From positions 9,173,669 through 9,237,668 of the forward strand of contig NC_087072.1 of NCBI RefSeq assembly GCF_026151205.1: 64,000 bases of DNA, in the 5' to 3' direction. This DNA comes from Bolinopsis microptera. Lineage: Eukaryota; Ctenophora; Tentaculata; Lobata; Bolinopsidae. The notes under the pieces are model-generated. The model did not search any database and was not told the origin of the DNA. It saw nothing but the letters and a program-made list of their open reading frames with translations. This document shows positions 49,192 to 59,301 of the stretch, piece by piece. Numbering within the stretch: position 1 is the stretch's first letter; every line of letters begins with the position of its first letter. The position numbers and the translations under genes were made by a program.

Positions 49192-52100
49192 ATGGACATC
49201 ACATTAGACTTTGATGATAGTCTGAACAGTAAGTAATTTCATCTGTCATTGAATGATAACTATCAGATTTATATCTTGGATTTGATCATACAAGTAATCT
49301 TAGATTCCTAATGTTGATATTATATATTATCTTAATGAAACTAGAAACCCGCTATTCGAAAGCTGTATCAAGGATTTTTTTAAATCAGGTATGTTCTAAT
49401 TTTTCTTCTTCATATAGCTTCATACTACACAAAACATGGATTTTTATTTACATGGATAACAAATTTCTAAGCATTCCCTGATCCATACTTTTTACTGCAT
49501 CATAAAGCGTAAAAACATGCATTGTCTGTGCTTGCTCACGCATGTGCAATCTTATGATGTTGCTACGCAACTATGATTTCGTTGAGTTTAAAATTTAGTA
49601 TATAGATGATAATAATGCTTCAACATCACCAAGCTTTGTAAGTCTGGTCATATATGTCTTTCAATGTGAGCAATATCTTTTGAGGGGAAAGCAGGTAAGG
49701 CCGGGTATAATGAATATTGACATAACAGTATTTTTAGGTGCAGTTCTTTACTTGAACTTCTCAAAAGACTTCAACCAAAGTTCAAGGTACTTTTTTTCAA
49801 GGTTATTTTTGTAAATGTAAATAAACTCCATTTCAGAGACAGACGCCAGCAAAATGGACATCAGCCAAGGTCAGTAGTTCCATAAAATTTACAAAGCAGC
49901 TGCATCATAAAAATGTTAACCACTAAATTTGGCTTTAAACTTATAAGTGGTGTTTTCATAGATTTGGGTAATAAATGTAATACGTCTTCTTCACTATTTA
50001 TTTTATCACTGCATTGAATTGATGAATTTCTAGGGATTCATTTATTATTCTATTTAATAATAAACTATTTGCACCTTTATGTTTGATCGTATTCCTGGAA
50101 TAAGCCATTTGTATTTCTCAGCTCTGATAATTTACTATTTTCAGAGTCAGAAAGTGATCAGGAGAAGGTAAATTTCTGCCACAAATTGTTGTTTCTTTGA
50201 AAAAGATTAATCCTCTTATGGTTAAGATGGTTGTGCACTATATATGCAGCGAAATTTGAATGATACAATAAGTTTGCCATGGCTATATCTTCATGTTTTA
50301 AATATGATATCTTCATTTGTTTATGGTTTTACCTTATTTAGTATTTATTTCTACCTGTAACATCTGAATGAAACTTTAAAATATTAATAGAACGATAACA
50401 TATATCAAAATATTGCAGAGTTTTCTTAAGAATCAATAAATAAGTAATTACGTTTTCCTTGCACATACTGAATGATATTCAAAGCAAACTACAGGGCTGA
50501 AAATAGTGCCGAGACCATGAACTAAATACACCAAACCGCAGGTTGATGATGCTTCTCAAAATAATGAAGGTGTGCTCATATACTTTTACTTGAACATTTA
50601 TTTCAGTTTTAATTTGTTTGTCATAATATGTGATCATAATAAAAAATCCTAAAGTTATTGAACTTGCCATACAGCTAGGCTGAATTAGGGTTAATTATTT
50701 TAGTGATCCTCGATAAACATTTGAAATTGATTAATGAAGAAACTAATCAATTATAATTACCCAGGTGAAGAAAATGATAAATCAGACGAGGGAAGCATTT
50801 CTTCAGAAGAATCACAAAGACAGGAGGAGAATAATGCGGACGGAAGTTCTGAAGAAAAAGAAAACGTAACATTTTAGTCTATATTTATTTGTTCAATCCG
50901 GCAATAAGATTTACGAATTCTTTGCACTATTTAATAACTAGTTACACCTAATTAAATAGTGTAGTTACTAAATTTGAGCACTATTTGAAGTGTGACCTCC
51001 GAGTTCTTTTGTATACACAGTCAACAACATCAGCTAATACGTTCAAGGTTTGGTGAGTCAGCTATCAGCTAGGCAGTTAACATTTTGAAGAAACTCCGGT
51101 TCAGTCATTAAAGCTTTTCAGATAAGATTATTTTGACCTGGTTCCACTGAGTATATTAATTGAACAAGTCACATTAGTATTTCACATATTATAGAAGAGT
51201 ACAGACGGCGAAAAATCAGACTCAGAAGAAGAAATCAGTCCGGACAAACCAGAAGAATCCTCTGAAAAGCAGGGAAACGAAGAAGAAGGAGAAAATAAGA
51301 TGGATGCTACAGTTGCTGAACCGGGTGAGACAGGGGCGGAACCTGAAGAGGGTGAAACTGTTGCTGAACCTGAATTTGATACTATTGAGTTAACATCAAA
51401 CGAGTTTGAGAATGATCTGTTGGGCGCTGCAATTCCTGTTACTGAGGACGCTTCTGAAGGTTTGCTCAATTTAAGTGACAATTTGTAAACTTTGAGGGGA
51501 CTTTAAAGTAAAATTTCGTATGACACTCATTACTCATTAGTGGATGACTAAATATCATCAATTAAAGCAGCCCTATGCCATGATTACAATTTGTTTCAGT
51601 AGAAAAGGTGAAAGAAGTGCCTGTAGTGGAGAAAGTTGTGCAGAAAGTTAAACCTGCCCCAAAGAAGTCAGCACCAGTGAGTTGTAAAACAATACTAACC
51701 TCTAAATTTTAGTTCGAACAGATAAATTAATTCTGTAGGTTAATCAAATCAGCAGATTATATAAGGATATTATCATTACTTTTGAGATTCTATCAAAATA
51801 CATAACACGGTCCGTGATTTCTTTCAGCCCCCTAAAATTCACAAGAGAACGTTTGAAGAGAGCGAAGAGCAACCTGAGCGACCTCGTATACAGTGGGAAT
51901 GCAAACTAGTCAAAAACATCATCTCTACAACTCTTCTAAAGGTAATGCCTTTTGATGATATATCATGTGACACGAGCGCATGCTTTATTGAGCACTTCCT
52001 CTGACAATGATATCAAATATTAGACGCAACCTTATTGAGGATTTCTTCGCAGAACGGCATCTTTTAGTACTAGCTGACATTGTCCAATTGACTATTTAAA

Positions 52101-52952
52101 GTTGATTTTCGCGCGAATTATTCTTACCGACCGACCGGAGCGCGCGCGCGACCGGCGCGCGCAGCCGAACCTGGCCTCGGTCGCAGTTTAATCAATTGAT
52201 TAATTTGTTACTTTCATTACTACATGGTCATTGGTCCAATAATGCATAGCTAATCCTGATTTGATGAATACCCGTGTGGTACCAATAGCTAACCAATATC
52301 ACAGTTAAGAAACCGTCATTTGTTATTTTAGGATCTGATAGAGGTGAAGCTGAACAAAGAAGAAGAGAACAATGAAGCTAATCTCGCTCGCGGTAGAAGA
52401 AACAGGCCTATCCGTACCACCTCTGGAAGTGAACCTAAAAAGAAAGTTGTTAGGAAGGAGGATGAGGACTTGGACTTTGAGCCCGAGTCTGAACACGACT
52501 CCGATTCCGAGGAGGAGAAAGGTAAAAAGTTGGGGAGAGGAGGGGGCCGGGGGTTAAGTTTGTCAATGTAATAATTGTTACATGATTTGAAATCCTGGAT
52601 AAATATTCTACACTTCCTACAGATGCTACTCGAGACCCCACAGCATTCCCCGCACCTCCAGCTGAAGCAGTGGGCCGGTCCAGAAAGGACGAGAACAGAG
52701 CCCTACTCGTCACAAACCTCATCAGACCTTTCACTGTCCTTCAGCTCAAGGTAGGCGACCATCTGGCATCTGGGGTGGAGAGTTTGATAACCCTCGCTGG
52801 GGCAAACTAATGACTTTTTAGAAATTAAAACAGGGACATTTTTTATTTTTCTTAGACTACAACAGTGTGCTAAATTTCAGACCATGTTATCGCACTGTGG
52901 TAAAGTAAAGAGTATTTGGATCAACACTATCAAATCTCGCTGCTACGTAGTG
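49192..52952 (+). CDS. ACIN1: Acinus-like gene, acidic region and first half of RRM (partial)
   Basis: Phase-consistent exons: 49192-49228, 49837-49869, 50145-50167, 50542-50569, 50765-50865, 51021-51047, 51195-51459, 51600-51676, 51828-51941, 52332-52521, 52623-52750, 52881-52952. The first ten encode a very acidic Ser/Glu-rich chain. The last two encode the start of an RRM with VTNLIRPFTVLQLK and HCGKVKSIWINTIKSRCYVV, matching the Acinus RRM, where RPFT and the IK-S-C segment are diagnostic. Acinus is part of the ASAP/PSAP complexes that join the exon junction complex in the nucleus. Expected but not found are the N-terminal SAP domain and, downstream, the rest of the RRM and the RNPS1-binding motif. 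The first ATG follows a splice-acceptor-like TAG, so upstream exons may exist. Identity rests on the RRM half. Confidence 0.65.
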
Positions 52953-53493
52953 GTGAGTTATTTTACATTTTGATTGTCAAATAAATTTATAACCCCTGTC
53001 CCCTCCCCCAAATCTGCCCTAATTTATATTATATATTCCCCAACTCATGTTGCAAAATTTCATAATTCAATCGCATCGATTCAGGCCTAAATCTATTCTA
53101 GTTTTTGAGGTTTATTATCTTAGTATACCGATAATATTGTTGTCTTTCAAAGCTTGTCCCTCAACAACAGTTTAAATAACAATTTTTAAAACTAAAGCCA
53201 GTTTCATTGTTGAATATTGTGGCATATTGCGAAAAGTTAACAGTGATAAACATTAAACAATATTGGTGATACACACCCTGAAGCTATTATATCGTCTCCT
53301 ACCCGTTTCTTTTGTTGTAATTATTAAATAGTCCCCTCGCTCTCTATCTCTGCTATACGTATACGTGTCAAGCGTTTTATTAAATAACTTTTAGTCATTC
53401 TTTGGAACTCGTCAAACGTATCATCTCTACAAACCTATCATCTCTTCAATCCTATCATCTCTTCAAACGTTCTCTCGCCAGTAAGATTACAGA
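52953..53493. other. Intron or intergenic after the last Acinus-like exon
   Basis: Opens with GTGAGT, a good donor. No following RRM exon could be found here. Near 53415-53470 the phrase CCTATCATCTCT recurs in a short imperfect repeat, directly upstream of the next gene. Confidence 0.45.
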
Positions 53494-53868
53494 ATGTCAA
53501 ACGTGGAACTTCCTCTACTGATCCTCGTCGTCCTCTTCTTTGTCTCTCTCAGCGAATCTGGAAAAGTACCTGATGTTGCAGAACTGGAAAGAAGATGTCC
53601 AGATGATGATGAAGCTCCAACTGATGATGACAATGATGGCTGCTGTCCAAACTGTGGGAAAATACTTCACTTCGTGCACCACCACTCTGAAGACTCTTAT
53701 CACTCCGAAGATCATTTTCATGGAGATTTGTCGTTGTCCGGCTGCGCTTGCGGTTGCAATGGGTGTGACGGAGGCTGCAACGGCGGTGGCTGTAACGGTG
53801 GCTGTGACGGTGGCTGTGACGATGGGTGTGATGGAGGCTGTGCCAAATCTCTCGTTTTTGATATGTGA
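53494..53868 (+). CDS. Small secreted Cys/Gly/His-rich protein
   Basis: 124 aa, single exon. A clear signal peptide (MSNVELPLLILVVLFFVSLS, about 22 residues) is followed by an acidic segment, a CCPNC pair, a His-rich stretch (FVHHHSEDSYHSEDHFHGD) and a C-terminal array of CGG/CDGG units (CNGGCDGGCDDGCDGGC). The density of Cys and His with Asp suggests metal binding in the secreted or extracellular space; this is inference. No family is recognised. The gene at 57368 shares the plan (signal peptide, acidic region, His/Cys array), so the two may be distant tandem relatives. ATTACAG lies just before the ATG and could be an acceptor from an untranslated exon. Confidence 0.7.
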   Translation: MSNVELPLLILVVLFFVSLSESGKVPDVAELERRCPDDDEAPTDDDNDGCCPNCGKILHFVHHHSEDSYHSEDHFHGDLSLSGCACGCNGCDGGCNGGGCNGGCDGGCDDGCDGGCAKSLVFDM

Positions 53869-55056
53869 TCTGGTATTTGTGGACGGACTAAATAATTAAC
53901 ATTAGATGATATTGAACTTTAAATTTAGTAGCTATGGGATATATTTTGAGAATTGCTAATTTTTTATTGAATATGTGTGTTTAATTTTCAATCCATCATA
54001 GTCAATCATGATCAATTATTTTTGCAAACAAGTAATACAGTGAAACCTCCATATACCGGCCCTCTCAGGCGAAACGAAAAGTGCATGGTATAGAAAACCT
54101 CAGTATAGAGGTTCACATGATCCTATTTCCTTGTATTTCAGACTTCAGTAGCCTCGCAAATAACCTGTTAAAATAAATAAATAAAAACAAATAACCTGTC
54201 AAGCGTCTCATATGCACCTTATTATTATGATACGTACTCAAATCAACACAAAATGCGATATTATGAGCTGTAAATCACATTTCTTGCACAAAACGAGCTT
54301 ATTAAATACTGAAGTCGTATTTTGGTACGGGTAAAACTGTAGGGAGTATAAAATAATCTTTTAATTATCAAATTAAAGAAAAAGGATAGTGAGACATCTT
54401 CGTGTTTGAAGATGTAACTTGAATTGAGATAAAGAAATTAAATCAAGCCTGCAACACATTTATGGATTTGCAATCTGCAATTCTTCAATTATAAGCGTAA
54501 AAAGTAATAGGTTCATTTCAATGGCCAAAAGGAAGGCGCTTTTGGAATGCGTATAAAATGGAAACGAATATTATCAGAGAAACTTTGATATCCTTCCCCT
54601 GATTACCTAAATAATGAATTGTCCGCTTGTGTTATTAATATTTTAACAATAATCCATACTACATATCTAGTTGCGGAACCTGAAACAATTCCACCGATAC
54701 GATATGTATTGAAGTAGTTAAGATGTGATGCGTAAAGAACGTATAAAATATGAATGAAGTTACTGACCGGTTGGTAGTACCTAATGGGCCAAATGGACAG
54801 GTTCCTGGTGAAGTTTTGCCCTGAAATTGTGGAGCCCATGACTTTGAAAGTTAAATGTGAGGCGAGTTAATAACAACATTTTCGCCTTTTTTCGGAGACC
54901 ATTTACTACAAAGAGTGTAGATCGCCAGTTACGGATTAGGCGGAAGAATGTCTAAACCGACGTTACACAAGAACATCCCGCTCCAACCTGATTTCTCAGA
55001 CTCTATCAATAGTCACATGATCGTCATAACTAGAATAGGTAACCCGGTTAAATATA
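53869..55056. other. Intergenic, no gene identified
   Basis: AT-rich sequence; near 54042-54120 the words CCTCCATATACCGG and CTCAGTATAGAGGTT hint at an old repeat. No coding support for the frame at 54603-54839. Confidence 0.4.
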
Positions 55057-56211
55057 CAGGGTGGGCCAAAAGTCAGTGGGCATACGTTGGCCTTAATAGC
55101 TCCGCTGTGTTTTACGTTTGAGAGCTGTTGCTTTGCAGATGGCATACTGTACTTACTGGTTCGAGGATTCCGTCGTCAAATTTTGAAAATTCGAATATTT
55201 TAGACCACGCCCATTCGATATTAAAACACCTATATTGTTTTCTCTGAACATGCTGAACGCCTATTTTTTTCGGAGACGGTAGATTATTAAATGTTGCATT
55301 TGATCTGAAAAGATGAGGCAAAACGGATTAGAAATGACGAAGTTATAAAGCATTTTCTGTATCTCGTTAACAACATTGACTGGGTGATTATGTGACACGA
55401 CACCACACGTAATGAATAAACTCGTTTAAATGCTTCATATCTCTGTCATCTGAGAAGCTACAGTTCTAATTTTTTTCAGGACAAACGTAATTCGCATGGC
55501 CAAACACAATTCAATAAAATTTAGCTCGATTCGACTATCCAAACTATCAAATAAATGCAAAAATGAACCTTCATCCGAAAAAAATTAACTCGGATATTTA
55601 TCGATTTGACAAATTCCTCGAACCAGTGGTAGTAGTAAGGGGGGGGGGTCCAAGGGGAACTTTGGGGAACTTTGGGAAAGTCCCCCAAGATTTCTGAAGT
55701 TCCCCAAAAAAAAGTTCCCCAAAACTCCCCAAAGTTCCCCAAAATTCCCCAAAATTATTCAAAATTATTTAAAATTATTCAAAATTATTCAAAATTATTC
55801 AAAATTTCTCTAATATACATTAATACCCATTAATGTTAACATGTATGTTATTATAAGGTATAATCTTAACTTACTTGTTGATACTTGCAGCATGATAATT
55901 TGTTTGGCATGATAATTTTTTTGGGGAACTTTGGGGAACTTTGGGGAATTTTGGGGAACTTTCTGAAGTTCCCCAAAAAAAAGTTCCCCAAAATTCCCCA
56001 AAATTATTTGTTTCATTGATAATTTTTTGGGGAACTTTGGGAAAGTCCCCCAGGTTTCCTGAAGTTCCCCAAAAAAAAGTTCCCCAAAACTCCCCAAAGT
56101 TCCCCTTGGACCCCCCCTAGTAAGTCATACCAGAAAGAATTATTACAATTGGGCACTCGGTGACTGAGCTATTAAGGCCAACGTATGCCCACTGACTTTT
56201 GGCCCACCCTG
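55057..56211. mobile_element. Mariner/Tc1-like non-autonomous element
   Basis: Inverted ends of 46 bp without mismatch, starting CAGGGTGGGCCAAAAGTCAG and ending in its complement, bracketed by TA (55055-55056 and 56212-56213). The CAGGGTGG start and TA target are typical of the Tc1/mariner group. No transposase frame remains. A second element is nested at 55640-56117. Confidence 0.8.
55640..56117. mobile_element. G-run MITE with AACTTTGGGG repeats, nested in the mariner-like element
   Basis: Starts with nine G then TCCAAGGGGAACTTTGGGG and ends with the complement and seven C. The 7-bp TSD is TAGTAAG (55633-55639 and 56118-56124). Both arms are built of degenerate GGGGAACTTT units in direct and inverted order. 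The middle has TTCAAAATTA repeats. Architecture resembles the larger 19596-22860 element (G-run ends, G-tract subterminal repeats), but the sequences differ. Confidence 0.75.
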
Positions 56212-56213
56212 TA

Positions 56214-57367
56214 GTTTGTTGAAAAAATGAAAGAGAGGTAAGATGTGATAAAACTAACAGTCTATGTAAGCCACTAATTTGATCAAAACTGCATCCTCTG
56301 TTGAAGTCTGGGTGTAATCTATCGAAAACTACTTCATACTGTAAAAAAACCTTAAAACAGTTAAAACTCGAGTTGTGATAAAGATAAAGATTGCCTTCGC
56401 TGTCCTCTAATTAGCAAGTACAGCTACATTACAGCTCCGTAGAGTATGGTATCAGAAATATTTATTTTTTGATTAAGACCGAAAAATTATGAAAATTATG
56501 CCCATTTATTCCTCAACTTTTGGTCAAATGGGCAAAGGCAACCCCCGGGATATTATCTGATTGTTGAATAGATAAAGCTATAGGATTTTAATTCTACGGA
56601 TCTCAAGTCTCCAAGCATGATAACAGGTGATATCCTCTGCATCGACATCACAAATAAGGGGGTTATGCAATAGGATTAAACAATCAGGTGGCCCAATTTT
56701 GAACTTTTTATAGCGGCTTTTCCTGTATTTTCCTACATCTTTTACACAATCTGAATCTGATATATACAATAAAACTCATATCCACGCTCATTGGACACGC
56801 TTAGGTCCGTTGAAACCGCAAATTCTCCTCAAGTTATAAGGTCCGGTATATAAATAATCCGAAAATCAATAGGCCGGAATAAGTTGGTCCAAGAGTTTCT
56901 AATATGGGCAGTGTTAGTTGATCTGAGCCGCAGGTACGGAAGTTTTACTTCGCGGCCTCGCAATAATGGAGTCTCTGATAAAGCTGTATTGTAACTCCAC
57001 GTAAATTAAATATCGACAGCTGATAGGTGCCACGTTCCTTATCGGGTTTAAATTTTATATTTTATTTGATATTTGGCAGGCCATCTTCAATATTTGTCAA
57101 AGGGACACAATGTAAAAAGTGAATAAAAACAGCCAGTCAAGGTAATATTATTCTATAGTTCCTTTCCGTAGTGAATTTTCTTTGTTGTCGAATAGTTAGT
57201 TTGATTTCTTTGTGACTGTGTTATTGTGATCGAATCTCTCGGTGCGACTATTTGACACCAGTTCAAACAAAGGTGTTGAACTTCTTTGTTAGCAGTTAGT
57301 TAATAAGAAGAAAAAATCTTCATTTTGATAACAGTTTGGACCGAGAAATTACTAATTTGCCAAAGTC
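56214..57367. other. Intergenic upstream of the His/Cys-repeat gene
   Basis: No gene. The last 150 bases before the ATG include short AG-rich blocks; a TATA-like TATATTTTATTTGATAT occurs near 57056, but its role is unproven. Confidence 0.35.
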
Positions 57368-58186
57368 ATGAATTCAACTACTTTTTTAATCCTGGTACTC
57401 ACAATAGTCGTGAGTTGTTATGCTGATTTCTCTGAAGACCTATCTGATGAGGAAAGGTACGACATGATGAATGAGGTCTTAAAGAAGGTTGCTCGAGATG
57501 AAGCACTAGCGGATTCCATAGGTTCTAGTGCAGAACCTAGCGAAGAAGAAAATGAAGAAGATCTAGCATTTGGTGAAGCATATGTAAAAAGATCCAAATT
57601 CTCACAGGATTTTGATCTAGGTCTTGTGACGCGATGTGACCATGGTGACCATAAATGCAACAAGAATTGCCATCACAACAAAGGCCATAAATGCAAAAAA
57701 AATTGCCATCACAACGAGGACCACGATTGCGACAAGGATTGCCATGACAACGAGGACCACGATTGCGACAAGGATTGCCATGACAACGAGGACCACGATT
57801 GCGACAAGGATTGCCATGACAACGAGGACCACGATTGCGACGAGGATTGCCATGACAACGAGGACCACGATTGCGACGAGGATTGCCATGACAACGAGGA
57901 CCACGATTGCGGCGAGGGTTGCAATGACCATTGCGACCATGATGACCATGACCATGACCATATATGCGACACAGATTGCCATCACAACGAACACCATAAA
58001 TGCAACAAAAAATGCCATCACAAAAAAGGCCACAAATGCACCAAGAATTGCCATCACAACGAGGACCATGAATGCAACGGAAATTGCCATGGTCATTGCG
58101 ACGAGGATTGCGACGAGGATTGCCATCACAACGAGGACCACATATGTGATGAAGATTGCAACCACGGGTGTAAGCACCATTCTTAG
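57368..58186 (+). CDS. Secreted His/Cys/Asp-rich repeat protein
   Basis: 272 aa, single exon. A signal peptide (MNSTTFLILVLTIVVSCYA) precedes an acidic pro-region with a Lys-Arg site (AYVKRSKF, about residue 74). A long array follows of 11-12-residue units with the pattern CxxxCHxNxDH, for example CDKDCHDNEDHD. At least 13 units occur; the central ones are identical at DNA level (36-bp repeats, about 57715-57910) and the outer ones diverge (Lys- or Asn-rich). Regular pairs of Cys three residues apart, with His two or more per unit, look suited to binding divalent metals. This is inference, and no family is recognised. It could be a matrix, mucus or venom-like secreted product, but nothing selects among these. 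Purifying Lys-Arg cleavage would release the array. Confidence 0.8.
   Translation: MNSTTFLILVLTIVVSCYADFSEDLSDEERYDMMNEVLKKVARDEALADSIGSSAEPSEEENEEDLAFGEAYVKRSKFSQDFDLGLVTRCDHGDHKCNKNCHHNKGHKCKKNCHHNEDHDCDKDCHDNEDHDCDKDCHDNEDHDCDKDCHDNEDHDCDEDCHDNEDHDCDEDCHDNEDHDCGEGCNDHCDHDDHDHDHICDTDCHHNEHHKCNKKCHHKKGHKCTKNCHHNEDHECNGNCHGHCDEDCDEDCHHNEDHICDEDCNHGCKHHS
57715..57912. repeat. 36-bp coding tandem repeat
   Basis: Five to six near-perfect copies of a 36-bp unit (GACAAGGATTGCCATGACAA then CGAGGACCACGATTGC) within the secreted protein gene. Recent expansion is implied because synonymous sites are also identical. Confidence 0.85.
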
Positions 58187-59301
58187 AAAGTGAATTTGTC
58201 AATATTTAATTGACAGTTATTCGAAACTTAATTTTTGGTTTAGTCTTAGTTTTCCTTTTACTGTCTCCATGACGTTAATAAGCACTAATTTAATGGAAAT
58301 TTACAAAAAATGTTTGTACCAAGTCGATATAATTCTTGCGCTCGTGATAAAGTAGCTCTAAATTTCGGCTACAAGTCGTGTAACCTCTTATCATCTTATT
58401 AGTGCTATGGTAGCAGGGAAAATAGAGTATACTGTTCGCCATCTCACAGGATTGTCACGGAAACACTGAAACAGTCGAATTGTGACTAAACAGCTCATAC
58501 GACAAACCTGTATGCCATTAAGATGATCTCGACTGGAAATGCACTGATTTTATAGTGGAAATCACAGATTTAAATATCCAGCTGCAGCATTCTCTCCCGT
58601 GCAAACTCGTTGTTAATTCGAGCGGATACCGCTGTCTGTACAGCACTGGACGGGTGCCACAGGGAACTTATATTATCATTGAGGCCAGAAAAGTTTCTAC
58701 ATGACAATTTATTTGGTTGGATAACTAACTAACAGTTATCGGAGTCCGCAGGGCATGCAAGAACGTTCTCGGATTCCTAAAATTGCTACTATAACTTTGT
58801 TTATCTACTTCGTAAGTAGTAGCACAAAATAGCAGACATATGGTACGCTGTGTTATTTGTAAAGGAGATATTGCACACTTTCTCATGAGGACCGCGCCGT
58901 GTTCACATCGACTGAATGAGCTCAAATTTCATTTCCTTTTAATGGGCAATCACGGGCTCACTTTTAATACAGTTGATCTCTGTACTACTATCTTTGTTCA
59001 GACTACAGACCCGTGTAACGAAACTTACTGTGTACACTTTTGTTACCATGGTTATCACTGGACTAAGTTTCCTTTTTTCTTCGATATTTAACCAGAGCTC
59101 AGTCGCTAATAAGTTAAAGTATTTTAGCACGTGGTATGAATCAAATTATTAAATACAAGCTTCATAAGCCATGATTGATAATACTAACATATAAAATAAT
59201 GATCAACCTTCATGCAAAACTTATTTCTCGTCCGTTATTACATAATAATGTGTTTGGAAATTTCCGCACACACCTTGGCCGCCTCCCGTTTTTCTGTTTA
59301 A
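58187..59301. other. 3' flank of the His/Cys gene and intergenic
   Basis: No gene identified. TTAA at 59298-59301 is the left target site of the next element. Confidence 0.4.

Noticed and set aside
57715-57912. CRISPR-like 36-bp repeats
   Set aside because: Repeats are contiguous and code for the secreted His/Cys array in frame.
57537-58202. Antisense ORFs of up to 221 codons opposite the His/Cys gene
   Set aside because: They follow from the 36-bp periodicity, which keeps all frames open; no signal or start context on that strand.
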